NCBI GenBank assembly: GCA_027493445.1
Contig: JAOSKU010000001.1
Span: 4,045,845 to 4,109,844, forward strand
Length of the DNA stretch: 64,000 bases
DNA from: Thermoleophilia bacterium
GTDB taxonomy: Bacteria > Actinomycetota > Thermoleophilia > RBG-16-64-13
Reading direction: 5' to 3'
Positions 17,325 through 24,856 of the stretch are shown piece after piece (the first letter of the stretch is position 1; every line of letters begins with the position of its first letter). A model generated the notes under the pieces. It was given only the letters and a program-made list of their open reading frames with translations, was not told where the DNA came from and ran no database searches. Both the position numbers and the translations under genes were made by a program.

Positions 17325-18968
17325 GTGGATGATCGACCGAGGGTCGAGGAGCTGGAGCACCTCCGCGCTTCGCCGACCCCAGTCACGCGAGACGAGCTCC
17401 AGGGCGGAGGGAGAGCCACCCCCGTGGAGCCTGACCGCCTCCCTCGTCTGGCCGCTCTGTTGCGGGCGAAAGCGGAAGAGCAGCTCGCCCACCCTCCCGA
17501 CGGGGCTGTGCGGACCGAGAGCCTACCGGCCCGAGAGTTCATTCTCGATCTGGAGGCGAATCCTCAGGCTTACGTAATCGGCTGCGTGGGGCATCGCTCC
17601 TCCCGGGCCGAGCAAGCCTGGGGGCTTCCCTACCAGCTGAAGCTTCGGCTCGGCGATCTGGGCGTGCCGTTTCTCGCGAGGATAGAGGAGGCGCGCATGG
17701 CAGAGGCCCTTGCCAGACCACCTGCGCTTCATCGTTTCCCCGCCATCATGGCCAAGAACATCCGCGGCGCCATGGACCGCATAGTGCAGGCCTTTGACGG
17801 GGACGCCAGTCGTATCTGGTCAGATGAGCCGTCGGCGGCAACCGTCGTGCGGCGGTTCCTGGAGTTTGACGGCGTGGGAGCCAAGATCGCGACCATGGCG
17901 GCCACCATTCTGGTGGTCGGCTTCCGGGTCCCCTTGCGCGATCATCACTTTCTCGACCTTTCTGTTGATGCCCGGATTCGTCGGGTTTTCGAGCGTCTGG
18001 GGCTCACTACGGCCACGAGTCCAGATGAGGCCATCATCTACTGGGCTCGGGAACTTGTGCCCTCCTTCCCAGGTTCGGTCGACGTGGCCCTGAGGGAGGT
18101 GGGTCGGATACTCTGCCGGCCTCAAGATCCCGAGTGCGCGGCCTGTTTTCTTGCCCAGGCTTGTGCCTACGCCCTGAGCGGCACGAGACAGAGCCACCCA
18201 GAGCTGAACCGGGGCTCGGCTCCCCCGCCTCAGGAAGATTCCGCTATGCCCGTCGGCCCGGTGGTAGCTGGGGTCGACGGGTGCAAGGCCGGGTGGTTCG
18301 TGGTCAAGCAGCGGCTGGGTACCGAGAAGGTGGAGCATCACGTGGTTTCCGACTTTGCGCAGGTACTGGAGTTGTGCCGCGAGGTCAGCGTGCTTGCCAT
18401 TGACATCCCTATCGGATTGCTGGACATCGTCGAGGACACCGGGCGGCCTGTCGATCGTCTCGCGCGCGGCATCCTCAGCCCACATCGCGCAAGCAGCGTC
18501 TTTCCTGCTCCCTGTCGACCGGCACTTGCCCACCACACGTACGAGGAGGCGGCTGCCGCAACGCGGGCCCTCTCCGCGAAGGGTCGCTCGCTGACTCGAC
18601 AGTCGTTCGGCCTCTTCCCGAAACTGCGGGAAGTGGACGGGCTCATGACTCCTGAACGCCAGGCCGTCGTGCGTGAAGTGCACCCCGAGCTGTGTTTCGC
18701 GACGATGAACGGCGATCGGCCCATGGTCGAGAGCAAGACCAACCAAGAAGGGCAGCGCCAGCGGATCAGCTTGCTCCGGGAAGCAGGGTTTGTGTCGATC
18801 GAGGAGACAGTATCCAGCCTGAGCGGAAAGGGTGTGCGTATCGACGATATCCTCGATGCTCACGCCTGCTGTTGGACGGCGGCGCGGATTGTACGCGCCG
18901 AAGCCGACCGGATCCCGGAAGAACCGACTACCGACTCGCGAGGTCTGCGCATGGAGATGTGGTTCTGA
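17325..18968 (+). CDS. HhH-GPD DNA glycosylase fused to DUF429 (RNase H-like) domain
   Basis: 547 residues in one unbroken frame. Residues about 60-290 are endonuclease III-like: helix-hairpin-helix FLEFDGVGAKIATMAA with an aspartate near DHHFLDLSVDARI, and a C-terminal iron-sulfur loop C-x6-C-x2-C-x5-C (CRPQDPECAACFLAQAC). Residues about 305-547 are DUF429: VAGVDGCKAGW, IDIPIGL, SSVFPAPCR, QSFGLFPKLREVD and REVHPELCF, a predicted RNase H-fold nuclease. The junction is near 17325 plus 305 codons; an internal ATG at 18246 has AGGAAGA upstream, so the DUF429 part could also be made alone. The fusion suggests linked base removal and strand processing, which is inference. Confidence 0.75.
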   Translation: MDDRPRVEELEHLRASPTPVTRDELQGGGRATPVEPDRLPRLAALLRAKAEEQLAHPPDGAVRTESLPAREFILDLEANPQAYVIGCVGHRSSRAEQAWGLPYQLKLRLGDLGVPFLARIEEARMAEALARPPALHRFPAIMAKNIRGAMDRIVQAFDGDASRIWSDEPSAATVVRRFLEFDGVGAKIATMAATILVVGFRVPLRDHHFLDLSVDARIRRVFERLGLTTATSPDEAIIYWARELVPSFPGSVDVALREVGRILCRPQDPECAACFLAQACAYALSGTRQSHPELNRGSAPPPQEDSAMPVGPVVAGVDGCKAGWFVVKQRLGTEKVEHHVVSDFAQVLELCREVSVLAIDIPIGLLDIVEDTGRPVDRLARGILSPHRASSVFPAPCRPALAHHTYEEAAAATRALSAKGRSLTRQSFGLFPKLREVDGLMTPERQAVVREVHPELCFATMNGDRPMVESKTNQEGQRQRISLLREAGFVSIEETVSSLSGKGVRIDDILDAHACCWTAARIVRAEADRIPEEPTTDSRGLRMEMWF

Positions 18969-19006
18969 GCTCTCGGCCTTTGGAGGCATCGTCGCCGACT
19001 GCGGCT

Positions 19007-19190
19007 ACCTGGTCAATCGTTTTCTACCACCGACGGGACGACGAAGCGGAGGCCGAAGAGGTCAAGATCCTCTGCGATGCCATGGAGGAGGACGCAGTGG
19101 CCGCCTTCGCGTTGCAGGGGACCGGGCGCGGAACAGTGGATCACCTGCATACGGTTCTGTTTGACAGGGACGAGCGGCATCTTCGAGGAC
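19007..19190 (+). pseudogene. Possible gene fragment
   Basis: About 60 codons look protein-like (TWSIVFYHRRDDEAEAEEVK and a following acidic helix) but have no usual start and run without a break into antisense of the next gene. It may be the remains of a gene lost in a rearrangement at this junction. No family is recognised. Confidence 0.25.
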
Positions 19191-19215
19191 GATCTGATCT
19201 CCGGCCAGTACGATA

Positions 19216-20328
19216 TCAACAACGTCCCTCTGGGTCAGGTCTGGTCGTCGGTGACCAGAGCGGGTTGTCACCTTGCTTGTAGGTGCCGGCCTCATCCACG
19301 TTGAAGGCTTGTGCCGAGTTCGCCGTCTCCGCCATGTGGCACCAAGAGCAGTCGTTGTTGACCTGACCCATGTCCAGCATGCCCGCCTGGTTATGAGTGC
19401 TATTCGCCTCGAAGACGGAGTCATGCACGTGGCAGGCTCCGGCCGCCGTGCAGCTGTTGGTGGCCGCCGTCGCTCCGTTGGGGTCGCCCCGCAGGTTGCG
19501 CCGGAAGTCGGTACCGTGCACATTGTGGCAATCAGCGCACTTCACCATGGGCATCTTGCCTTCCACGAGGTCGTTGATCTGCTCGTGGTGCTTGTTGGCA
19601 GCGATGTAGCCGCTCGGGTAGGCCGGGTCATCGGGGGCGGCTTCCCAGTAGAAACCCGAGCCCTTGTTGTCCGCGAAGGTCCAGCTAACGTACTCGGAGA
19701 GGTCGGCTCCGATGGGGTAGGCGCCGGCCAGGGACTGGTTCCAGGGGTACTCGTGCCCTTCCGGGTCGACCGAGTCGCCCCGGCTGTGGCACTGGCCGCA
19801 GATCTCCTGGCTGGTCAGGTCCATCATGAAGTTGGGGTTCACGATACGTGCGCAGATTGACGACCGGCGCAGCCCGCGCTCCCTACCGGCGGTCTCTCCT
19901 CGGCGGAGGACGACGTGGTCGAATGTGTTCCCCAGGGCGTTGGCGAGCGTGATGAGGCGGACCACAGCGAGGATCTGCTCGCTCATTCGGGTTCCATACG
20001 CCGCCCGTAGGTGCTCCCGTGCCGACCGGCTGGTCCTCCCCCCCGACTCCGCGTAGTCTCGGGCGAAAGTGAGGGCCACCGCTTCCATCTCGCCTACCCG
20101 CCCCAGTTCGAGCTCTCCGAGGAGCCGGACTTCATCTGGCGCCACGCCGCTCCGAACAGCCGTCCGCTCGTGGACATAGGCGCAGTAGCGACAGCGGTTC
20201 ACCGCCGACACCACCACCATCATCCTCTCCGCGGTCTGCCGGCTGACAGACGGCCGCAACAAGAGCCCGGGAAGAGCGGGGAGAGCACGAACCGCTTCGA
20301 TGACGCTGCTGGCTAACGAGGGCTTCAT
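19216..20328 (-). CDS. Chimera of an AhpD-like protein and a multiheme cytochrome fragment
   Basis: 370 residues. The first about 150 are a carboxymuconolactone decarboxylase/AhpD-type alkylhydroperoxidase: VNRCRYCAYVHER is the CxxC-x3-H active site, and EAVALTFARDYAESGG and LITLANALGNTFDHV follow. After about residue 160 the sequence changes to cytochrome c: CGQCH, CADCH, CSWCH and an atypical CTAAGACH. AhpD proteins are cytoplasmic while haem c is attached outside the membrane, and no signal peptide is present, so the cytochrome part cannot mature as encoded. A recombination that joined two genes is the simplest reading. The cytochrome part resembles secreted carriers with NVHGTDF segments. 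Confidence 0.6.
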   Translation of the reverse strand: MKPSLASSVIEAVRALPALPGLLLRPSVSRQTAERMMVVVSAVNRCRYCAYVHERTAVRSGVAPDEVRLLGELELGRVGEMEAVALTFARDYAESGGRTSRSAREHLRAAYGTRMSEQILAVVRLITLANALGNTFDHVVLRRGETAGRERGLRRSSICARIVNPNFMMDLTSQEICGQCHSRGDSVDPEGHEYPWNQSLAGAYPIGADLSEYVSWTFADNKGSGFYWEAAPDDPAYPSGYIAANKHHEQINDLVEGKMPMVKCADCHNVHGTDFRRNLRGDPNGATAATNSCTAAGACHVHDSVFEANSTHNQAGMLDMGQVNNDCSWCHMAETANSAQAFNVDEAGTYKQGDNPLWSPTTRPDPEGRC

Positions 20329-20485
20329 CTCGGCTGGATGCCGCTATCCAAGCCCAGCCCTCGCTGCTCCACCCCCGCCCCTTCATGAGAAGAGCCTCCC
20401 GTCCGCATCGGTGCTGACTCGTTGGTCCAGCCCGCTCCGGGCCTCGCGCTGCCTTTCGCCGACGCGGACGGGCTGAAACTGGAGA

Positions 20486-21691
20486 TCACCAGCCGAAGTG
20501 CATCGAGGGCAGATCCCGCTTCACCTTCTCCAGGTAGTAGCGCTCGAAGGCCAGCTTCACGTAGTGGTAGCGGACGCCGCGGCGGAGGACGGCCACGTTG
20601 CGTGGTGGCAGGAAGGGGTCGGCCTTGATGTAGAAGCCCACGTCCCCCGCGTCGGCCACGCAGGTGGCGGGCAGGGTGAGACCGTCCACCAGGTCGCCCG
20701 AGCCCGTGACCTCGGCCGTGATGTTCGCCGCTGCTCGGACAGCCATCTCCTCCGACATGTGCCCCGTCTTGGGCACGCCCACCGGGACCGGCGTGGGCAC
20801 GGGTGGCGCGATGGCCACCGACACGCCGACCGCGTAGATATTGGGATACGCCGTGCTCCTGAGGTGTTGGTCGGTGGGGATGAAGCCCCGAGGGTTCCCC
20901 AACCCGTTCACGTCGCGGACCACCTGCGCCCCGTAGAAGGCGGGTATGAGGACGGCCAGGTCGAAGGGCATCTCGGCGCCGTCCGCCAAGGTGGCCTTGC
21001 CCGGTTCGATCTGGGTGAGGGCGGCGTTCGTGGTCCAGTTGAGGTGCCGGGAGCGGAACTCGTCCTCCATCATGCGGCTCATGTTGCCGATGCCGTTCAC
21101 GCCGAAGTGTCCCAGGAAGGGCTCGGGGGTGACCAGGTGCAGGTCGAAGAGGTGACGGCGCTTCTGGCGGCGGAGGGCGGTCTCGAGCATCATGATGATC
21201 TCGTAGGCCGGGCCTCCGCAGCTGGCCCCTGGGTTGGCGCCGATGATGGCGCGGCCCCCATCCGCAGCAAGGAAGCGCGCAATGGCCTGCCGCGCGGCCA
21301 CGGCCTGCTCGACGGTGAAGCAGGTATGGACGCTCCCCTGGGCTGGGTCCGAGCCGGGGACGTTCGACCAATCCAGGTCGGCCCCGGTGGCAAGCACCAG
21401 GTGGTCGTAGCCGAGAACCTGCCCGCCGGCCGTGCTCACAGTCTGAGCCGCCGGGTCGATGGCCGTGGCCCGCTCGTTGATGAAGCGGACTCTCCTACGG
21501 CCAAGCGGGCCGCCGAGGGGGACCTTGACCGCCTCCGGCTTCCGCCAGTCCATCATGACCCAGGGCAGGCTGGGGATGAAGGTGAAATACGGCTCGGCCG
21601 CGATGAGCGTCAGGTCCACCCGATCCCCAAGCTTGCGCCGCAGCTGATAGGCGGCGTTCACTCCGCCGAAGGAGCCGCCGACGACGACCAC
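20486..21691 (-). CDS. sqr: Sulfide:quinone oxidoreductase-family flavoprotein
   Basis: About 402 residues of the two-dinucleotide-binding-domain flavoprotein family: VVVVGGSFGGVNAAYQLRRK is the FAD-binding motif, YDHLVLATGADLDW the second conserved strand, and AVGVSVAIAPPVP the C-terminal FAD-contacting segment. SQR enzymes oxidise sulfide with membrane quinone using a cysteine pair. Here Cys occurs near SVHTCF and PGASCGG, and a third near LPATCVADAG, at the usual three places. GTG 21691 is the first workable in-frame start; an ATG at 21702, after a good GAGAGGGGA site, would be in frame if the G5 run had one more G. It is divergent from the dsrE-arsR genes, supporting a sulfide role. Confidence 0.75.
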   Translation of the reverse strand: MVVVGGSFGGVNAAYQLRRKLGDRVDLTLIAAEPYFTFIPSLPWVMMDWRKPEAVKVPLGGPLGRRRVRFINERATAIDPAAQTVSTAGGQVLGYDHLVLATGADLDWSNVPGSDPAQGSVHTCFTVEQAVAARQAIARFLAADGGRAIIGANPGASCGGPAYEIIMMLETALRRQKRRHLFDLHLVTPEPFLGHFGVNGIGNMSRMMEDEFRSRHLNWTTNAALTQIEPGKATLADGAEMPFDLAVLIPAFYGAQVVRDVNGLGNPRGFIPTDQHLRSTAYPNIYAVGVSVAIAPPVPTPVPVGVPKTGHMSEEMAVRAAANITAEVTGSGDLVDGLTLPATCVADAGDVGFYIKADPFLPPRNVAVLRRGVRYHYVKLAFERYYLEKVKRDLPSMHFGW

Positions 21692-21738
21692 CCGGTGCTT
21701 GGTTCCCCCATGACGTCCCCTCTCAGTTTGTGGGCCAC

Positions 21739-21766
21739 TTGCAATATCGCAATGTATGCATATGAT
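21739..21766 (+). promoter_or_regulatory. Promoter and palindromic operator between sqr and dsrE
   Basis: TTGCAA (21739-21744) and TATGAT (21761-21766) with a 16-bp spacer form a promoter toward dsrE. The -35 box lies in a near-palindrome, TTGCAATATCGCAA (21739-21752), and TATGCATA (21755-21762) overlaps the -10 box. A repressor bound here could control both divergent units; the ArsR at 22244 is the obvious candidate. Confidence 0.5.
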
Positions 21767-21800
21767 AGTGGGCGCAGAGTATACAACGCAAGGGGGTTTC

Positions 21801-22154
21801 ATGGCATCCGTGCTCTTCGTGCTCAACGACGGTCCCTACGGCTCAGAGCGCTCCTACAACGCTCTGCGACATGCGATGGCGGTTGCCAAGCAGGACGGGG
21901 CCCAGGTCAAGGTGTTCCTGACCGCCGACGCCACGGCCTGCGCCCTCGCGGGGCAGTCTCCGCCCGATGGTTACTACTCCATCGAGCGGATGCTCAAGGG
22001 GCTCCTGGTCAAGAAGGCGGCAGTCGGCTTATGAGGCAGCTGCATGGACGCCCGTGGTCTGGCGTCCCTGCCCCTGATCGAAGGCACCACCCGGGGGACG
22101 ATGGACCTGCTGGCGCAGTGGACTCTGGAGGCAGACAAGGTGCTCATCTACTGA
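21801..22154 (+). CDS. dsrE: DsrE/DsrF-like sulfur-carrier protein with in-frame UGA (probable selenoprotein)
   Basis: 117 residues if TGA 22032-22034 is selenocysteine 78; the true stop is TGA 22152-22154. The N-terminal half (MASVLFVLNDGPYGSERSYN, ALRHAMAVAKQDGAQVKVFL) and the half after the UGA (GSCMDARGLASLPLIEGTTR, then WTLEADKVLIY) together make one complete DsrE-like domain. Homologues have Cys where the UGA lies, in a CxxCMDARG motif, so the protein has a U-x-x-C redox pair. A perfect 7-bp hairpin with GGUCU in the loop follows. ATG 21801 has AAGGGGG upstream. DsrE-type proteins accept or pass sulfane sulfur; a role after sulfide oxidation by the divergent SQR is likely. Reading it as a pseudogene is possible but less economical. 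Confidence 0.78.
22042..22071 (+). promoter_or_regulatory. SECIS-like hairpin of dsrE
   Basis: GGACGCC (22046-22052) pairs perfectly with GGCGTCC (22061-22067) around loop CGTGGTCT. GCA (22042-22044) and TGC (22069-22071) extend the stem past one mismatch. The GGUCU in the loop begins 22 nt after the UGA, as required for bacterial SECIS elements. Confidence 0.75.
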
Positions 22155-22197
22155 GGGTGGTGAGCTCCTGGCCTGGTACTCGCCCATCGCACCCTGA

Positions 22198-22226
22198 GGG
22201 CGAAGCGTCACCTTGAAACGAGCCCC
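22198..22226. repeat. Intergenic repeat, right-end fragment
   Basis: GGGCGAAGCGTCACC followed by TTGAAACGAGCCCC matches the terminal part of the repeats at 4098 and 24307 (GGCGAAGCGTCA and the AAACGAGC end). It lies directly before the arsR ribosome site. Confidence 0.35.
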
Positions 22227-22243
22227 AAGGGGAGGAGGGTTCT

Positions 22244-22633
22244 ACGGACGAGCGCATCGATTCAACCATACTCGAGCTACACGCGCGGGTGTGCAAGACC
22301 ATGGCTCACCCCGTTCGCCTGGCGTTGTTGAACGCCCTACGAAACGGGGAGCGGGGCGTGGGCGACCTGGCCGAGGCCATTGGCGCTCCGCAGCCCTTGG
22401 TTTCGCAGCACCTGGCCGTGCTCCGCAACCAGGGACTCCTCCGCAACCGCAGGAGCGGGAGCGAGGTCCACTACAGCATCGCGTACCCCAAGATGATCCA
22501 GGCCTGCGACCTCCTGCGGGAGGTGCTGTTCGAGCATCTGCGGCACCAGGAGGAGCTGTCGCGCCGGGTGGAACCAGACAGAGGAATGGAGAGTGAAGCA
22601 CATGGCCAAGGTGAAGGGCTTCCTAGGACGTGA
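22244..22633 (+). CDS. ArsR-family winged-helix repressor
   Basis: A winged-helix DNA-binding protein of about 129 residues: MAHPVRLALLNALRNGERGV, LAEAIGAPQPLVSQHLAVLR (recognition helix) and NQGLLRNRRSGSEVHYSI (wing). The only cysteine early in the chain is in ARVCKTM, with one more near QACDLL; no full metal site of the ArsR/SmtB alpha3 or alpha5 type is seen, which would fit a sulfur- or redox-sensing member such as SqrR/BigR with two cysteines. AGGAGG at 22232-22237 points to ACG at 22244 (reading T-DERIDS) as the start; GTG 22289 is the next common start but would cut the first helix. Its 3' end overlaps the gcvH-like gene. Confidence 0.75.
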   Translation, partial: TDERIDSTILELHARVCKTMAHPVRLALLNALRNGERGVGDLAEAIGAPQPLVSQHLAVLRNQGLLRNRRSGSEVHYSIAYPKMIQACDLLREVLFEHLRHQEELSRRVEPDRGMESEAHGQGEGLPRT

Positions 22634-23108
22634 CTATGAGATGCCCGAAGACCGACTCTACGACGGATCCCGGCACCTCTGGCTCAAGAAGGTCGCCGGC
22701 GGTGCCACGGTTGCCGTGGGCGTCACTGCTCCCGGAGTGGCCCTCACCGGAGGTCTGGTGGAGCTCGACGTGCTCGCCGAGCCCGGAGCCGAGATCGTGT
22801 TGGACGAGGAGGTCGCCTTCGCCACCACCAGGAAGGCGATCAAGTATATGCTGAGCCCTGTCGCCGGGAAGGTGGAGGAGGCGAACGTCGGTCTCCTCGC
22901 CGAGGCGGTTGACGGCGACCCTTACGGCTCCTGGCTCTTCACCATCTCGGCCGCTCCCGGTTGGGAGGGCCGCCTGCTCGACGCCGCCGCGTACGCCGCG
23001 AAGCTCGCCCGCTCGGAGCACGCGACCGACGCTGCGAGCCAGGCCGCCAAGGCGGGGAAGGGCTCGCCGACGTGCAAGTCGATCTATGGAGGCATCAAGG
23101 AGGGCTGA
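22602..23108 (+). CDS. GcvH-like lipoyl-domain protein
   Basis: 168 residues with the H-protein/lipoyl hammerhead fold: HLWLKKVAGGATVAVGVTAPG, LVELDVLAEPGAEIVLDEEV and a Lys at FATTRKAIKYMLSPVAGKV, where the lipoylated lysine of GcvH lies. PLLAEAVDGDPYGSWLF-type sequence follows. The tail has an additional SPTCKSIYGGI segment with a cysteine, unlike ordinary GcvH. No glycine cleavage genes are nearby. Lipoate-binding proteins beside sulfur genes serve heterodisulfide-reductase-like sulfur oxidation in some bacteria, so a sulfur-carrier role is suggested by context. ATG 22602 is the chosen start, inside the arsR end. Confidence 0.72.
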   Translation: MAKVKGFLGRDYEMPEDRLYDGSRHLWLKKVAGGATVAVGVTAPGVALTGGLVELDVLAEPGAEIVLDEEVAFATTRKAIKYMLSPVAGKVEEANVGLLAEAVDGDPYGSWLFTISAAPGWEGRLLDAAAYAAKLARSEHATDAASQAAKAGKGSPTCKSIYGGIKEG

Positions 23109-23114
23109 ACCGGC

Positions 23115-24305
23115 ATGTTTGAGGCCAGCGAAGACCAACCGGCACGAGGGCTCTCGACCCGCTGTGTGCACGCGGGTGAGCATTTGGATGCTCAGGGAGC
23201 CATCCACGCCGCCCTTTACAACCACTCCACCTTCGGTTTCCGGAGCACGGCGGATCTCCTGGACGTCGTGGAGGGACGGAAGGAGGGGAATCTCTATACA
23301 CGCTACGGGCTGAATCCCACCATCCGCTCGCTCGAAGAGAAGCTGGCTGATCTCGAATACGGCGAAAGGGCCTATGCCTTCGCCTCGGGGATGGCCGCCG
23401 AGGCGGCCACGTTCCTGGCCCATGTGGAGTCGGGCGACCATGTCGTCTGCATCGGGGACGTGTACGGAGGAACCTACGAACTGCTCGCGGTGAACCTTCC
23501 TCGCCTGGGGATCGAGACGAGCTTTCTGCTGGCCGATGAGATCGACTCCCTCCCCTCCGTGCTGACCGACCGCACCAGGATCGTCTTTTTCGAGACGCCC
23601 ACCAACCCCACCCTGGACGTGATCGACGTCGGAGCCGTGGCCCGGATGGCCCGCACGATGGGCGCTATCACTGTTGTCGACAACACCTTCGCCACACCGG
23701 TCAACCAGAACCCCCTCGCGCTCGGAGCCGATCTTGTGATCCACAGCGCGACCAAGTACCTGGGCGGGCACAGCGACCTGACCGGCGGGGCCGTGGTGGG
23801 GCGGAAAGACCTCCTCGAACCCATCTGGATGTGGCGCAAGAATCTCGGACAGATGATCGCGCCGGAGGTGGCCTTCCTGCTCGGGCGGAGCATCCGGACC
23901 CTCGTGGTGCGGGTGCGGGCCCAGAACGCCACGGCTGGAAAGGTGGCTGAGTTTCTGGCCGGCCATCCGCGCGTCGTGCGGGTGAACTACCCGGGCTTGG
24001 GAGGAGGTTCGAACCTGGCTCGCGGGCAGATGCGGGGCTTTGGTGGGATGCTGAGCTTCGTGCTGGAGGGGGACGCCGAGGAGACGGCTCGGGTTGTGGA
24101 CCGCCTCCAGATCTTCAGTATCGCCGCCAGCCTGGGCGGGGTGGAGAGCCTGGTCACACAGCCCATCACCACCACTCATCACGGGATGTCGCCCGAGGAG
24201 CGGCACCGCCGGGGGATCGTGGACGGGATGGTCCGCCTCTCCTGCGGCCTCGAGGACGCGGATGACCTGGTAGCCGATCTCAAACAGGCGCTGGAGCAGG
24301 CCTAG
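23115..24305 (+). CDS. Trans-sulfuration family PLP enzyme (cystathionine gamma-synthase / methionine gamma-lyase type)
   Basis: 396 residues of the Cys/Met metabolism PLP-dependent family. YTRYGLNPT binds the PLP phosphate from the partner subunit, FASGMAAEAATF is the phosphate loop, VVDNTFATPVNQNPL holds the Asp, and SATKYLGGHSDLTGG contains the PLP lysine. SLGGVESLVTQP near 340 is the substrate carboxylate site. The length is typical. The exact reaction (cystathionine synthesis or lyase, homocysteine synthesis with sulfide) cannot be read from sequence. Its place after the sqr/dsrE genes suggests sulfide assimilation or cysteine/methionine desulfuration. ATG 23115 follows an AAGGAGGG site. 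Confidence 0.88.
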   Translation: MFEASEDQPARGLSTRCVHAGEHLDAQGAIHAALYNHSTFGFRSTADLLDVVEGRKEGNLYTRYGLNPTIRSLEEKLADLEYGERAYAFASGMAAEAATFLAHVESGDHVVCIGDVYGGTYELLAVNLPRLGIETSFLLADEIDSLPSVLTDRTRIVFFETPTNPTLDVIDVGAVARMARTMGAITVVDNTFATPVNQNPLALGADLVIHSATKYLGGHSDLTGGAVVGRKDLLEPIWMWRKNLGQMIAPEVAFLLGRSIRTLVVRVRAQNATAGKVAEFLAGHPRVVRVNYPGLGGGSNLARGQMRGFGGMLSFVLEGDAEETARVVDRLQIFSIAASLGGVESLVTQPITTTHHGMSPEERHRRGIVDGMVRLSCGLEDADDLVADLKQALEQA

Positions 24306-24306
24306 A

Positions 24307-24454
24307 GCTCGGTTCGGAGTGACGCTTCGCCGTCAGGTGGGCGAGCGCGAGGCTAGGACCCAGGGAGCGCTGTGGCAGAGCTACGGACGCGGCCGACACC
24401 GCATCGCGCCGGCCAGTGCGGCCGCGGCGGCCAAAGCTTCGTCTTGAAACGAGC
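24307..24454. repeat. Intergenic repeat, diverged inverted copy
   Basis: Read on the minus strand, the order of blocks matches the 4098 copy: AAGACGAAG end, GGCCG, GCACTGG, CGGCGCGATGCG, CGTAGC, then GGTCCT, GCGC, TGCCCA-like and GGCGAAGCGTCA. Overall similarity is lower than between the copies at 4098 and 9823. It starts two bases after the stop of the PLP enzyme gene. Confidence 0.5.
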
Positions 24455-24479
24455 TCTTAGCGCACTGATTCGGCAGCCA

Positions 24480-24628
24480 CCCCATGCGGATAGGGAACAA
24501 TCCCCATCAAGGAAGAGGGTCTTTCGTGTCGAAGACCTAATCGCGTCTATGTGGCAGTAGTCGCACGCGCCGGCTTGGCGTCCGCCATCCGGCCCAAGTG
24601 ACGAGACCTCCTCGCCCAGATGGAGCAA
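24480..24628 (-). pseudogene. Possible cytochrome c relic
   Basis: The minus strand of this stretch reads ACDYCHIDAIR with a CxxCH haem site at about 24551-24565, followed by sequence that runs into the repeat. No signal peptide or further sites are present. It may be a decayed multiheme cytochrome, a chance motif, or part of the repeat insertion. The rest of 24629-24856 shows no gene. Confidence 0.25.
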
Positions 24629-24856
24629 CTGCGGCGAGGAGCTCTCGTCTTGGTTCTCCCCTTCGTCTCTTCCTCGGCACAGGCGAGCATCGGGGTCCCT
24701 GATGTGCTTCCCGCGCGCAATCTTTCGTCGTGCGTCAACCTAGCGGCCGCCGGTGGAACGGCAAGTAACTACTTGAGCTAGGGAAGATTCCTCATCCTGC
24801 CCGGGACTTTGCGAGCCGATAGCAGCATCCGAGACACATGACTGGGAGGCTGCGTC

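Noticed and set aside
21756..22034. dsrE as a truncated 92-codon gene
   Set aside because: The conserved second half of the domain continues in the same frame after the UGA, and the SECIS-like hairpin explains the codon better.
20498..22216. 572-codon plus-strand frame across the sqr and dsrE region
   Set aside because: It is antisense to a clear flavoprotein gene and then runs through dsrE out of frame; the long open frame is due to high GC at third positions.
22623..24206. 527-codon minus-strand frame
   Set aside because: Antisense shadow of the lipoyl-protein and PLP-enzyme genes.
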